Source: Micropruina sp.
GTDB taxonomy: Bacteria; Actinomycetota; Actinomycetes; Propionibacteriales; Propionibacteriaceae
Reading direction: 5' to 3'
Assembly (NCBI GenBank): GCA_016711205.1
Contig: JADJTM010000002.1
Span: 1,394,605-1,458,604 of the forward strand
Length of the DNA stretch: 64,000 nucleotides
Position numbers and translations under genes: made by a program. Below are positions 11,584 through 21,528 of the stretch, one piece after another. Position 1 is the first letter of the stretch; the number at the start of each line of letters is the position of its first letter. The notes under the pieces were generated by a model. That model was given only the letters and a program-made list of their open reading frames with translations, did not search any database and was not told the DNA's origin.

Positions 11584-12533
11584 GGGCGCGGCGCAAACGT
11601 CCCGCCGTGGTGGCGTTCGGCGGCGGGCACGGGCTCTATGCGGCGCTCAGTGCGCTGCGCTACCTGACCACCCGCCTGACCGCGGTGGTCACCGTAGCCG
11701 ACGACGGCGGCTCGTCCGGACGGCTGCGCGAAGAGTTCGACATTCTGCCGCCCGGCGACCTGCGCATGGCGTTGGCTGCACTGTGCGGTGACGACGAGGT
11801 GGGCCAGACCTGGGCGGCGGTGCTGCAGTCGCGGTTCGGCGGCACCGGTCCGCTGGCCGGGCACGCGATCGGCAACCTGCTGATCGCCGGGCTGTGGCAG
11901 CAGTTGCCCGACCCGGTGGCGGGCCTCGACATGGTGGGGGAGTTGCTGCGCACGCGGGGCCGGGTGCTGCCGATGGCCGCGGTGCCGCTCATCATCGAGG
12001 CGGACGTGTTCGGCGCCGACCCGGCGTACCCCGACGAGCTGTCGGTGCTGCGCGGGCAGGCGACGGTGGCCAAGACCGAGGGCGAGGTGCGTACCGTCCG
12101 GCTGGTGCCCGATCGCCCGGCGGCGAGACCCGAGGTGGTGGCGAGCGTGCTGGCCGCCGATCATCTGGTGCTCGGCCCCGGCTCGTGGTTCACTTCCGTG
12201 ATTCCCCACCTGCTGGTCCCCGAGTTGGCCGAGGCGATCCTGGCCTCGAAGGCGCAGCGCATTCTGACCATGAACCTGGTGCCCGCCGACGAGACCCACG
12301 GCTTTCAGGCCTCGCGTCATCTCGAGGTGCTGGCCGACCACTGCCCGCGACTGCGGCTCGACGTGGTGCTGGTCGATCCGAGCTTCGCGCAGGACGATCC
12401 GCCGCTGGAGCGTTATGCGCGTTCGCTGGGGGCTCGGCTGGTGGTGGAGAATGTGCGGATGCGCGACGGTTCCCCGCGGCACGACCCGCACCGCCTGGCC
12501 GCCGTCTACGCCGAACTGCTGAACAAGAGTTGA
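11580..12533 (+). CDS. yvcK: YvcK/CofD-like gluconeogenesis factor
   Basis: The 317-residue product is a YvcK (CuvA in mycobacteria) family protein, related in fold to the CofD phospholactate transferase and known to bind UDP-sugars. It supports growth on gluconeogenic carbon and cell-envelope integrity. Motifs include VVAFGGGHGL at the N-terminus, TVADDGGSSGRLR, the PPGDLRMALAAL stretch, GHAIGNLLIAGLW, and VLGPGSWFTSVIPHLLV. The GTG at 11580 overlaps the rapZ stop codon, so the two are translationally coupled. The rapZ-yvcK-whiA order is a conserved Gram-positive cassette. Confidence 0.93.
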   Translation: MRARRKRPAVVAFGGGHGLYAALSALRYLTTRLTAVVTVADDGGSSGRLREEFDILPPGDLRMALAALCGDDEVGQTWAAVLQSRFGGTGPLAGHAIGNLLIAGLWQQLPDPVAGLDMVGELLRTRGRVLPMAAVPLIIEADVFGADPAYPDELSVLRGQATVAKTEGEVRTVRLVPDRPAARPEVVASVLAADHLVLGPGSWFTSVIPHLLVPELAEAILASKAQRILTMNLVPADETHGFQASRHLEVLADHCPRLRLDVVLVDPSFAQDDPPLERYARSLGARLVVENVRMRDGSPRHDPHRLAAVYAELLNKS

Positions 12534-12588
12534 GCGCCTCTCACTCGAGGCACCCGAAGTGACAAACCTGACAGGTAAGGACGTACCC

Positions 12589-13575
12589 ATGGCGATGACC
12601 CAGCAGGTCAAGGCAGAGCTGGCCACCGTTGCGGTGACCAAGCCGGCCTGCCGACGCGCGGAGGTGGCGGCCACGCTACGTTTCGCCGGCGGCCTGCATC
12701 TTGCCGGCGGCCGCATCGTGGTCGAGGCTGAACTCGACACCGGCGGCGCCGCACGCCGACTGCGTACGGCGATCGCCGACCTGTTCGGGTTCACCTCCGA
12801 GTTCGTGGTGGTCACCTCGTCCGGGCTGCGTCGCGGCACCCGCTACATCGTGCGGCTGATCCGCGACGGCGAGTCGCTGGCGCGCCAGACCGGCCTGATC
12901 GACAACCGTGGACGACCCGTGCGCGGGCTGCCGTCCGGCATCGTCAGCGGCGGACTGGACGTGGCCACTGCAGCCTGGCGCGGCGCGTTCCTGGCCCACG
13001 GATCATTGACCGAGCCGGGCCGATCGATGGCGCTCGAGATCACCTGCCCGGGCTCGGAGGCGGCGCTGGCGCTGGTCGGTGCGGCCCGGCGGCTGAGCAT
13101 CCCCGCGAAGGCGCGCGAGGTGCGCGGGGTGGACCGGGTGGTGATCCGCGACGGTGACGCGATCGCCGCCATGCTCACCCGGCTCGGTGCGCACGAGTCC
13201 CTGCTGGCCTGGGAGGAGCGCCGCATCCGGCGCGAGGTGCGCGCATCCGCCAACCGGCTGGCCAATTTCGACGACGCCAACCTGCGTCGCTCGGCACGGG
13301 CGGCCGTCGCTGCCGGGGCTCGGGTGGAGCGGGCGCTGGAGATTCTGGGCGACGACATTCCGGAACATCTCAAGGTGGCGGGGCTGCTGCGGCTGCAGAA
13401 CAAGCAGGCCTCTCTGGAAGAACTCGGTCAGCTGCCTCAGCCATCGTTGACCAAGGACGCCGTGGCCGCCCGCATCAGGCGGCTGCTGGCGACCGCCGAC
13501 AAGCGCGCCACCGAACTGGGAGTCGCGTCGACCGAGGCCAGTCTCTCGGCCGAGATGATCGAGGATCGCGACTGA
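12589..13575 (+). CDS. whiA: Sporulation/cell-division regulator WhiA
   Basis: WhiA is a DNA-binding regulator with an N-terminal degenerate LAGLIDADG homing-endonuclease fold and a C-terminal helix-turn-helix. In Streptomyces it works with WhiB in sporulation septation; it is also kept in non-sporulating actinobacteria. The 328-residue product matches family length, with MAMTQQVKAELATV at the start, RFAGGLHLAGGRIVVEAELDT, GAFLAHGSLTEP, and the C-terminal LRLQNKQASLEELGQL...KDAVAARIRRLL helix-turn-helix. ATG 12589 is chosen because AGGTAAGG sits 8 nt upstream (12573-12580); an in-frame GTG at 12559 is less likely. It is the third gene of the rapZ-yvcK-whiA cassette. Confidence 0.95.
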   Translation: MAMTQQVKAELATVAVTKPACRRAEVAATLRFAGGLHLAGGRIVVEAELDTGGAARRLRTAIADLFGFTSEFVVVTSSGLRRGTRYIVRLIRDGESLARQTGLIDNRGRPVRGLPSGIVSGGLDVATAAWRGAFLAHGSLTEPGRSMALEITCPGSEAALALVGAARRLSIPAKAREVRGVDRVVIRDGDAIAAMLTRLGAHESLLAWEERRIRREVRASANRLANFDDANLRRSARAAVAAGARVERALEILGDDIPEHLKVAGLLRLQNKQASLEELGQLPQPSLTKDAVAARIRRLLATADKRATELGVASTEASLSAEMIEDRD

Positions 13576-13652
13576 AGATTGCCGATTCCACATGCTGTCA
13601 CCTGTGTTCGGCGCCTCCTGACCAGCGTGCGATACCGGCTTTCGATAGTGGG

Positions 13653-13680
13653 TTCACGCGCCGCTCTTTGTCTATAGAGT
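13653..13680 (+). promoter_or_regulatory. Putative promoter for the gap-pgk-tpiA operon
   Basis: In the 168-nt gap after whiA, TTCACG (13653-13658) and TAGAGT (13675-13680, within TATAGAGT) are separated by 16 nt and resemble -35 and -10 elements of the housekeeping sigma factor. Transcription from about 13687 would give a leader of roughly 57 nt with GAAGGGG as ribosome binding site. This fits a highly expressed glycolytic operon. Confidence 0.5.
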
Positions 13681-13743
13681 GAGAGCCGTCCACCCTTGCC
13701 TGCGCCTGGGCGCGGGCATAACTCAACGAAGGGGAACCATCAC

Positions 13744-14748
<1,005 letters not shown>

Positions 14749-14790
14749 TCGTCCCCTCTCACCGAACAACAGAAACAAGGAAGGCCGAAG

Positions 14791-16002
14791 GTGAAGTCAG
14801 TACAGGACCTTGGTGATCTGAAGGGCAAGCGGGTGCTGATCCGCTGCGACTTCAACGTGCCGCTCGACGGCGACACGATCACCGACGACGGACGGATCAA
14901 GGCGGCGCTGCCGACCCTGACCCAACTGAAGGACGCCGGCGCGAAGGTCATCGTGCTGGCTCACCTCGGCCGACCCAAAGGCGCCCCCGAGCCCAAGTAC
15001 TCGGTGGCTCCTGCTGCCAAGAGGCTCGGAGAGCTGATCGGTGCGGAGGTCAAGCTGGCCTCCGACACCGCCGGCCCCGGAGCCGAAGAGACCGTCGCCG
15101 GCCTGGCCGACGGCGAGATCTGCCTGCTCGAGAACGTCCGCTTCGAGCCGGGTGAGACCTCCAAGGTCGACGCCGAGCGCGAGGCGCTGGCCGAAAAGTG
15201 GGCTGCGCTGGCCGACGTGTTCGTCTCCGACGGGTTCGGCGTCGTGCACCGCAAGCAGGCCAGCGTCTACGACGTCGCCAAGCTGCTGCCGCACGCCGCC
15301 GGCACGCTGGTCAAGAAAGAGGTCGACGTCTTCAGCAAGGTGCTGAAGAACCCCGAGCGTCCGTTCGTGGTGGTGCTCGGCGGCGCAAAGGTCGCCGACA
15401 AGCTGGCCGTGATCGAGAACCTGCTCAAGATCGCCGACACCCTGGTCGTCGGCGGGGGCATGGCCTACACGTTCCTGGCCGCCCAGGGCCACGAGGTCGG
15501 CAAGTCGCTGCTCGACACCGACAGCCTCGACATCTGCAAGGGCTACCTGGCCACGGCGCAGGCCGAGGGCAAGCAGATCCTGCTGCCGGTCGACGTCCGG
15601 GTTGCCGCGGGCATGGACTTCGGCGCCCGCACGGTCGATGGCCCCGTCACCGTGGTCGCGGCCGACGCGATCCCCGCTGACCAGTTGGGCCTCGACATCG
15701 GCCCTGAGACCGAGTTGCAGTTCGCCGACGCGATCAGGTCGGCCAAGACGGTGGTCTGGAACGGCCCGATGGGCGTGTTCGAGATCGACGAACTGGCCAA
15801 GGGCACCGCCGCGGTCGCCCAAGCGCTCACCGAGGTCGACGGCCTCAGCGTGGTCGGCGGTGGCGACTCCGCCGCGGCCGTGCGCGACCTGGGCCACGAC
15901 GACAGCGAGTTCGGTCACATCTCCACGGGCGGCGGCGCTTCACTGGAGTATCTCGAAGGCAAAGAACTGCCGGGCATCTCGGTGCTCGAGGAAGGCAACT
16001 GA
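14791..16002 (+). CDS. pgk: Phosphoglycerate kinase
   Basis: Transfers the acyl phosphate of 1,3-bisphosphoglycerate to ADP, the first ATP-forming step of glycolysis. The 403-residue product shows KRVLIRCDFNVPLDGD at the N-terminus, the substrate loop LAHLGRPKGAPEPKYS, the hinge VVVLGGAKVADKL, and the nucleotide site VWNGPMGVFEID and VGGGDSAAAV. It starts with GTG at 14791 after AAGGAAGG (14777-14784). It sits between gap and tpiA, with 1 nt to the tpiA start. Confidence 0.98.
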   Translation: MKSVQDLGDLKGKRVLIRCDFNVPLDGDTITDDGRIKAALPTLTQLKDAGAKVIVLAHLGRPKGAPEPKYSVAPAAKRLGELIGAEVKLASDTAGPGAEETVAGLADGEICLLENVRFEPGETSKVDAEREALAEKWAALADVFVSDGFGVVHRKQASVYDVAKLLPHAAGTLVKKEVDVFSKVLKNPERPFVVVLGGAKVADKLAVIENLLKIADTLVVGGGMAYTFLAAQGHEVGKSLLDTDSLDICKGYLATAQAEGKQILLPVDVRVAAGMDFGARTVDGPVTVVAADAIPADQLGLDIGPETELQFADAIRSAKTVVWNGPMGVFEIDELAKGTAAVAQALTEVDGLSVVGGGDSAAAVRDLGHDDSEFGHISTGGGASLEYLEGKELPGISVLEEGN

Positions 16003-16003
16003 C

Positions 16004-16786
16004 ATGGCGCGCACTCCGATCATGGCCGGCAACTGGAAGATGAACCTCGACCACGTCGAGGCCACCGGGCTGGTCCAGAAACTCGCCTGGACGCTGGACG
16101 ACCTCAAGTACGACCCGAGCAAGTCGCACGCGGCCGTGATCGTGCCGTTCACCGACATCCGCACCGTGCAGACCCTGGTCGAGGGCGACAAGCTGCCGCT
16201 CGCGTTCGGCGCCCAGGACGTGTCCGAGCACGCATCCGGCGCCTACACCGGCGAGGTGTCGGCCGCCATGCTGGCCAAGCTGAACGTCAGCTATGTGGTG
16301 GTCGGGCACTCCGAACGCCGCGACTACCACGGCGAGACCGACGAGTTGGTCAACTCCAAGGCCAAGGTGGTACTCGCCGCCGGCATGACCCCCATCGTCT
16401 GCGTCGGCGAGAAGCTCGACGTGCGCAAGGCGGGCGAGCAGGTGCCGTTCGTGCTGGCCCAGGTCGACAAGGTGCTGGCCGGGCTGAGCGCCGAACAGGT
16501 CGGCTCGCTGGTGATCGCGTACGAACCGGTGTGGGCGATCGGCACCGGCGAGGTGGCCACCCCCGAGGACGCCCAAGAGGTGTGCGGCGCGATCCGGGTG
16601 CGGGTGGCCGAACTGGTCGGCGCGCAGGCCGCGGAGGCCGTCCGCATCCAGTACGGCGGCTCGGCCAAGGCCAGCAACATCGTCGAGTTGATGGCCCAGC
16701 CGGACGTCGACGGCGGCCTGGTCGGCGGCGCCAGCCTGGACCCTGCCGAGTTCGCCAAGATCGTCACCTTCTACCAGCGCGCCTGA
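16004..16786 (+). CDS. tpiA: Triosephosphate isomerase
   Basis: Interconverts dihydroxyacetone phosphate and glyceraldehyde 3-phosphate. The 260-residue TIM barrel carries the substrate lysine in AGNWKMN, the electrophilic histidine in VGHSERRDY, the catalytic glutamate and flexible loop in AYEPVWAIGTGE, and the phosphate-binding IQYGGSAKASN and GGLVGGASL. The ATG lies 1 nt after the pgk stop codon, so translation is likely coupled. Confidence 0.98.
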   Translation: MARTPIMAGNWKMNLDHVEATGLVQKLAWTLDDLKYDPSKSHAAVIVPFTDIRTVQTLVEGDKLPLAFGAQDVSEHASGAYTGEVSAAMLAKLNVSYVVVGHSERRDYHGETDELVNSKAKVVLAAGMTPIVCVGEKLDVRKAGEQVPFVLAQVDKVLAGLSAEQVGSLVIAYEPVWAIGTGEVATPEDAQEVCGAIRVRVAELVGAQAAEAVRIQYGGSAKASNIVELMAQPDVDGGLVGGASLDPAEFAKIVTFYQRA

Positions 16787-16831
16787 GCCGGTTCGGCCGC
16801 GGGCCGAATCGGTCGTTCAGTGCTGGTGAGT

Positions 16832-16837
16832 TAGGAT
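16832..16837 (+). promoter_or_regulatory. Putative -10 element (TAGGAT) of leaderless secG
   Basis: TAGGAT ends 7 nt before GTG at 16845 and there is no Shine-Dalgarno sequence in the gap. secG may therefore have its own leaderless transcript in addition to read-through from tpiA. Confidence 0.45.
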
Positions 16838-16844
16838 TCACCCT

Positions 16845-17123
16845 GTGATTGTTGTGCCCATGTTGACCTGGCCGATTCTGACTCTGTCGATCGTCCTGAT
16901 CCTCACCAGCGTCGTGCTCGCCATGTTCGTGCTGCTGCACAAGGGCCGTGGCGGCGGCATGTCCGACCTCTTCGGTGGCGGCATGTCCACGTCCATGGGC
17001 GGCTCGTCCGGTGCCGAGCGCACGCTGGACCGGCTCACGGTGATCATCGGGCTGGTCTGGCTCGCGGCCATCTTCGGCCTGCTGACGCTGTACCGGTTCT
17101 TTCCTGACTTCGGAACCCTCTGA
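16845..17123 (+). CDS. secG: Preprotein translocase subunit SecG
   Basis: SecG is the small accessory subunit of the SecYEG translocon. The 92-residue product has two hydrophobic segments, PMLTWPILTLSIVLILTSVV and VIIGLVWLAAIFGLLTLY. They are joined by a glycine-rich cytoplasmic loop with the family motif LLHKGRGGGMSDLFGGG. A secG gene directly after gap-pgk-tpiA is the usual actinobacterial arrangement. The GTG at 16845 is supported by the -10 spacing; a later in-frame ATG at 16860 is possible but would shorten the first segment. Confidence 0.95.
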   Translation: MIVVPMLTWPILTLSIVLILTSVVLAMFVLLHKGRGGGMSDLFGGGMSTSMGGSSGAERTLDRLTVIIGLVWLAAIFGLLTLYRFFPDFGTL

Positions 17124-17174
17124 AGCCGACTGACTTTCCCGCCCACTTCCGGGCGATCTGACAAGGAGAAACAC

Positions 17175-17531
17175 GTGGTTGGTGGTAGCGCGATTCGGGG
17201 CAGCCGGGTCGGCGCCGGTCCGATGGGCGAAGCCGAGCGGGGCGATTCCGCTCCTAGGTTGTACGTTTCGTACTTTTGCTCGAACCGGCATGAAACCCGT
17301 CCGGCCTTCGCCGCCGACGCCGTGGTCCCCGAAACCTGGGACTGCCCGCGCTGCGGACTGCCGGCCAACCTCGACTCCGAGAACCCGCCGCCGCCGCCCA
17401 AGATCCAGCCCTACAAGACCCACCTGGCCTACGTGAAAGAGCGTCGAAGCGACGCCGAGGCGGCCGCCATTCTGACCGAGGCACTGGAGGGACTGCGCGC
17501 CCGAAGGGCCGCCGGCGAAGTCATCTACTGA
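17175..17531 (+). CDS. rbpA: RNA polymerase-binding protein RbpA
   Basis: RbpA is an actinobacterial transcription factor that binds the principal sigma factor and RNA polymerase and stabilises open complexes. The 118-residue product has an N-terminal basic tail (GGSAIRGSRVGAGPMGEAER), a zinc-ribbon-like core (YFCSNRHETRPAF...WDCPRCGLPANLD), and a C-terminal sigma-interacting helix (RSDAEAAAILTEALEGLRARR). GTG 17175 follows AAGGAG (17163-17168). Its presence confirms an actinobacterial host. The repeat array that follows may include its transcription terminator. Confidence 0.95.
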   Translation: MVGGSAIRGSRVGAGPMGEAERGDSAPRLYVSYFCSNRHETRPAFAADAVVPETWDCPRCGLPANLDSENPPPPPKIQPYKTHLAYVKERRSDAEAAAILTEALEGLRARRAAGEVIY

Positions 17532-17573
17532 CCTGACACCGCCGGTCGGGATTGTAGAGACCCCGGCGAAATT

Positions 17574-18236
17574 CGTCATACCGGCGAATGCCGGGATCTC
17601 CTCTGCGCCTGCGTCATCCCGGCGGAATCCGTCATCCCGGCGAATGCCGGGATCTCCCCGCGCGTGGCTCGGTGGTCCGGGCGCGCCTGAGTCATCCCGG
17701 CGGAATCCCTCATCCCGGCGAATGCCGGGATCTGCCCGCCGGTTGCGTCCCTGTCGGGTCGGTTGTTCTGCTGGTCGAGCTTGTTGGGGCCCTGTGGCAG
17801 TGGGAGATCCCGGCATGCGCCGGGATGACGGGGAAGCGTGTTGATGGCGGGGGCCGGTGTCACGGGCGGATTTCGTCATCCCGGCGGATTTCGCCTGCCC
17901 GGCGGATGTCGGGATCTGCCCGCGTGTTGCGCCCCGGCCGGGTCGGTTGTCCTGCTGGTCGAGCTGGTTGAGGCCCTGTGGCAGTGGGAGATCCCGGCAT
18001 TCGCCGGGATGACGGGGAAGCGTGTTGATGGCGGGGGCCGGTGTCGCCGGGCGGATGTCGTCATCCGGCCGATTTCGTCATCCCGGCGGATGCCGGGATC
18101 TCCCCGCGTGTTGCGCCCCGGCCGGGTCGGTTGTCCTGCTGGTCGAGCTGGTTGAGACCCTGTGGCGGTCGGAGATCCCGGCATTCGCCGGGATGACGGG
18201 GGCTGCCGGGATGACGAGGCCGGCCGGGATGACGGG
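17574..18236. repeat. REP-like palindrome array with a 184-bp tandem repeat
   Basis: This non-coding stretch holds many copies, in both orientations, of a REP-like hairpin: GTCATCCCGGCGAATGCCGG followed by GATCTCC, or its complement. Superimposed is a larger tandem unit of exactly 184 bp, marked by GGGTCGGTTGTYCTGCTGG at 17756, 17940 and 18124. Each copy contains a GGTCGAGCTGGTTGAG-like segment and one inverted REP. The array lies between the convergent rbpA and pgl genes, where such hairpins can act as bidirectional terminators. The same hairpin core recurs at 29089-29112 and 29682-29955, so it is a dispersed genomic family. Confidence 0.9.
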
Positions 18237-18246
18237 GGCCCGCCGG

Positions 18247-18978
18247 CTACCAGGTGCACTCGAACCAGGGCAGGTCGTGGCCCGCGTCACGGTCGATGAA
18301 CCACTTGGTGGCTTTGCGGCCGCGCACGATTCCTGCGGGAGTGTCGGAGGAACCGGTCAAGGCCTCGGCCACCGCGGCCGCCTTGTCGTCGCCGTTGGCC
18401 AGAAACCACACCTCGTGCGAGCGCTCGAGCGCCGCGATGGTGAGCGAGATGCGATCGCCCTCGCCCTTGGGTGACTCGGACAGCCCGATCACGGTCTGGG
18501 TCTGCAGGTCGAACGACGGGTGGCCCGGAAAGATGCCTGCGACGTGGCCCTCGGGGCCGATGCTCAGCAGGCAGATGTCGAAGACCACATCGCCCAGTTC
18601 CTTGGCGTAGGTCGCTGCGGCGGCATCGGCGTCGGCCACACCGTCCGCGGCCGGCATCGGATGCGTGCGGGCGGGGTCGAGCTGGAACTTGCCGGCCAGC
18701 TTGGCCAGCGCGGGTCCCGCATGCCGGGCCGGATCGTCGGTCGAGGTGAACCGTTCGTCCGTCCACCACAACTCCATGCGCCCCGGATCGGCGCCGGCCG
18801 CTTCGAGCCGGCTGGCGAAGCTGTCGTACAGGCGTTGCGCGATGCGTCCGCCGGTCAGGCACAGGTGGACGATGCGCTCGGGGTCGCTCTGGTAGCCGGC
18901 GATCTGGGTCGCCAGCATGCCCGCGGCACGTTCGACCAGTTCGTCGGGATCGGCGAATCGCAACACCTGATCGTTCAC
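18247..18978 (-). CDS. pgl: 6-phosphogluconolactonase
   Basis: Hydrolyses 6-phosphogluconolactone in the oxidative pentose phosphate pathway. The 243-residue product has the NagB/DevB-like fold: CLTGGRIAQRLYDSF (phosphate site), ELWWTDERFTSTDDPARH, and LLSIGPEGHVAGIFPGHP. The last carries Glu-Gly-His where I recall Asp-Gly-His in most members. It starts with GTG at 18978, overlapping the opcA stop by 4 nt. It is the last gene of a tal-zwf-opcA-pgl operon read on the minus strand. The stop lies 10 bp from the REP array. Confidence 0.95.
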   Translation of the reverse strand: MNDQVLRFADPDELVERAAGMLATQIAGYQSDPERIVHLCLTGGRIAQRLYDSFASRLEAAGADPGRMELWWTDERFTSTDDPARHAGPALAKLAGKFQLDPARTHPMPAADGVADADAAAATYAKELGDVVFDICLLSIGPEGHVAGIFPGHPSFDLQTQTVIGLSESPKGEGDRISLTIAALERSHEVWFLANGDDKAAAVAEALTGSSDTPAGIVRGRKATKWFIDRDAGHDLPWFECTW

Positions 18979-19904
18979 GATGCGGCCTTTGCGACGTCCC
19001 GCCGTTCGCAGCCCTTCACCAGGGTCGTCATCGCGGAGGCGAAGATGTCGTCGACGTCCAGCCGGCGCAGTTCCTCGGTGATCAGTGCGTTGATGTCGCG
19101 GCGGCGCAACGCCACCCGGCGGGCGGTCAGCCCCGGTGCCGAGAAGGTGGCCATCTTGCCGTCCTCGCGGGCGACCGTGATGTCGCCACGGGTGGTGCTC
19201 AGCGTGACGTTCGTGATGCCGATGCCCCGGCCGGCCTCGGATCGCGTCACCGGCAGGCCGAGACGGTCTTCCAGCCAGGCGGCCAGCAGCATGCTGCCGG
19301 CGTTGTCGGGAGCCCCTTCGACGTGCGCGCCGGTGATCTTGGCGGGGTACGAATCGACCGAGGAGGCCAGCAGGGCGCGCCAGGACGTCAGCCGCGTCCA
19401 GGTCAGGTCGGTGTCGCCGGGGGAGTAGTTGCGGGCCCGCCGTTCGATCGCCACCAGCGGACGCGATGAGCCCATGGCGTCGGTGATGCGCCGGATGGCG
19501 AGCTTGCCCAGCGGATCCTGCGCCGGCTTGTCGGGTGCAGCGGCCGGCCACCAGGCCACCACCGGCGAATCGGGCAGCAGCAGCGGGAGCACCACCGAGT
19601 CGCGGTGCTCGGCGAGCTCACCGTGGAAGCGCAGCGAGATGATCTCGCCCGGCACCTCTTCGCCCAGCCGGATCTCGGCGTCCACCCGATCCGCCTTCGC
19701 CTGCCCGTTGGTGACCAGAATGATCCGGGACGGGTGTTCGCGGCCGGCGTCGCGGCACGCCTCGAGCGCCTTCTCGTAGTGCCGCAGATCGGCGATCACG
19801 ATCATGGTGAACACCATGGACGAGGCCACGCCGATGTTGTGCCGGGCCTTCACCAGCTGCATGTGAATACCGGTGGCGGTGGTGTCGGGAATGGTGATGA
19901 TCAT
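18975..19904 (-). CDS. opcA: Glucose-6-phosphate dehydrogenase assembly protein OpcA
   Basis: OpcA is an assembly and allosteric partner of glucose-6-phosphate dehydrogenase in cyanobacteria and actinobacteria. The 309-residue product shows the family features SSMVFTMIVIAD near the N-terminus, ADRVDAEIRLGEEVPGEII, LPLLLPDSPVVAWWP in the middle, and DLTWTRLTSWRALLAS. There is no catalytic motif, as expected. AGGAGG lies 5 nt upstream of the ATG at 19904. It lies between zwf (63 nt upstream) and pgl (4-nt overlap). Confidence 0.95.
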   Translation of the reverse strand: MIITIPDTTATGIHMQLVKARHNIGVASSMVFTMIVIADLRHYEKALEACRDAGREHPSRIILVTNGQAKADRVDAEIRLGEEVPGEIISLRFHGELAEHRDSVVLPLLLPDSPVVAWWPAAAPDKPAQDPLGKLAIRRITDAMGSSRPLVAIERRARNYSPGDTDLTWTRLTSWRALLASSVDSYPAKITGAHVEGAPDNAGSMLLAAWLEDRLGLPVTRSEAGRGIGITNVTLSTTRGDITVAREDGKMATFSAPGLTARRVALRRRDINALITEELRRLDVDDIFASAMTTLVKGCERRDVAKAAS

Positions 19905-19967
19905 CGCAACCTCCTGGTGGTGCCCGCTGGGTGGGCCGCTGAGCGAGTAATCATGAGAAAGACCCTG

Positions 19968-21509
19968 CTAGGGCCGGCGCCAGACGAAGCCGTCGCGGGC
20001 CAGCATGGTGATACCGCTGGACGGGCCCCACGACCCGGAGGCGTAGCCCTCCGGCTGCGTGTTCTGCTCGGACCAGAAGTCGAGGATCGGGTCGAGGATC
20101 TTCCACGACAACTCGACTTCTTCGTGCTGCGGGAACAGCGGCGGGTCGCCCAGCAGCACGTCGAGAATCAGCCGTTCGTAGGCCTCGGGGCTGGATTCGG
20201 CGAACGAGGTGCCGTAGGCGAAATCCATGGTGACGTCGCGGATCTCCATCAGTGTCGCGGGCACCTTGGCGCCGAACCGCAGCGTGATGCCCTCGTCCGG
20301 CTGGATGCGCAGCACCAGCGCGTTGCTGCCCAGCGCCTCGGTGTCGGTGTGGCTGAACGGCAGGTGCGGGGCCCGGCGCAGGTTGAGCGCGATCTCGGTG
20401 ACCCGGCGCGGCATCCGTTTGGCCGAGCGCAGATAGAACGGCACCCCGGCCCACCGCCGGTTGTCGATGTCGACCCGGATCGCGGCGTAGGTCTCGGTCT
20501 GCGAGCTGGGGTCGATGCCGTCCTCGTCGAGATACCCGAGCACCTGCTTGCCACCCGCCCAGCCCGCGAGGTACTGGCCGCGGGCGGTGTGCGCCGCGAT
20601 GTCCTTGGGGGCGTTCGCGGCCGCCAGCACCTTGCGCTTCTCGGCCCGCAACTGGTCGGCCTCGAACGAGGTGGGCTCTTCCATGGCGGTCAGCGCCAGC
20701 AGCTGCAGCAGATGGTTCTGGATCACGTCGCGCGCCGCCCCGACACCGTCGTAGTACCCGGCCCGGCCGCCGATGCCGATGTCTTCGGCCATGGTGATCT
20801 GCACGTGATCGACGTAGTTGCGGTTCCAGATCGGTTCGAACAGCTCGTTGGCGAAGCGCAGCGCCAGCAGATTCTGCACGGTCTCTTTGCCGAGGTAGTG
20901 GTCGATGCGGAACACCGACTGGGAGTGGAACACCGACGACACCCGGCGCTCCAACTCTTCGGCGCTGGCCAGATCGTGACCGAACGGCTTCTCGATCACC
21001 ACCCGGCTCCACGAGCCCTTCTGGTTGCGCTTGGCCAGGCCGTGCTTTTTCAGCATCGAGATCACCTGGTCGAACGCCTTCGGCGGGATCGACAGGTAGA
21101 AGGCGTGGTTGCCGCCGGTGCCCTGCACCTCGTCCAGTTCGTTCAGGGTCTGCTTGAGGGTCTGGAAGGACTCGTCGCTGTCGAAGGTGCCCGGCACGAA
21201 CCGGATGCCCTCCAGCAACTGCTTCCAGACCTCTTCGCGAAACGGCGTGCGGGCCCGCTCCTTCACCGAGTCGTGGACGATCTTGGCGAAGTCCTGGTTC
21301 TCCCACTCCCGCCGGGCGAACCCGATCAGGCCGAAACCGGGCGGCAGCAGACCCCGGTTGGCCAGGTCGTAGATGGCCGGCATCAGCTTCTTGCGGGCCA
21401 GGTCGCCGGTGACCCCGAACAGCACCAGCGCGCACGGACCGGCGACCCGGGGCAACCGGCGATCCTGCGGGTCGCGCAGCGGGTTGACGAACTGCTTGCT
21501 CGGGGTCAC
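19968..21509 (-). CDS. zwf: Glucose-6-phosphate 1-dehydrogenase
   Basis: Oxidises glucose 6-phosphate to 6-phosphogluconolactone, reducing NADP+ or NAD+. Motifs include the coenzyme loop VLFGVTGDLARKKLMPA near residue 30, VIEKPFGHDL, the active-site RIDHYLGKETVQNLLALRF (catalytic histidine), and the C-terminal GSWGPSSGITML. GTG 21509 gives a 514-residue protein starting VTPSKQFVNPLRDPQDRR. The frame is open a further 12 codons to 21545, but that would overlap the tal stop. It is the second gene of the tal-zwf-opcA-pgl operon. Confidence 0.96.
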   Translation of the reverse strand: MTPSKQFVNPLRDPQDRRLPRVAGPCALVLFGVTGDLARKKLMPAIYDLANRGLLPPGFGLIGFARREWENQDFAKIVHDSVKERARTPFREEVWKQLLEGIRFVPGTFDSDESFQTLKQTLNELDEVQGTGGNHAFYLSIPPKAFDQVISMLKKHGLAKRNQKGSWSRVVIEKPFGHDLASAEELERRVSSVFHSQSVFRIDHYLGKETVQNLLALRFANELFEPIWNRNYVDHVQITMAEDIGIGGRAGYYDGVGAARDVIQNHLLQLLALTAMEEPTSFEADQLRAEKRKVLAAANAPKDIAAHTARGQYLAGWAGGKQVLGYLDEDGIDPSSQTETYAAIRVDIDNRRWAGVPFYLRSAKRMPRRVTEIALNLRRAPHLPFSHTDTEALGSNALVLRIQPDEGITLRFGAKVPATLMEIRDVTMDFAYGTSFAESSPEAYERLILDVLLGDPPLFPQHEEVELSWKILDPILDFWSEQNTQPEGYASGSWGPSSGITMLARDGFVWRRP

Positions 21510-21528
21510 CCGGCCATCGTTGCGTGGA

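Noticed and set aside
17574..18236. Possible CRISPR array
   Set aside because: Repeats are palindromic REP hairpins of variable spacing and orientation, the 184-bp unit repeats its own 'spacers', and no cas genes are near.
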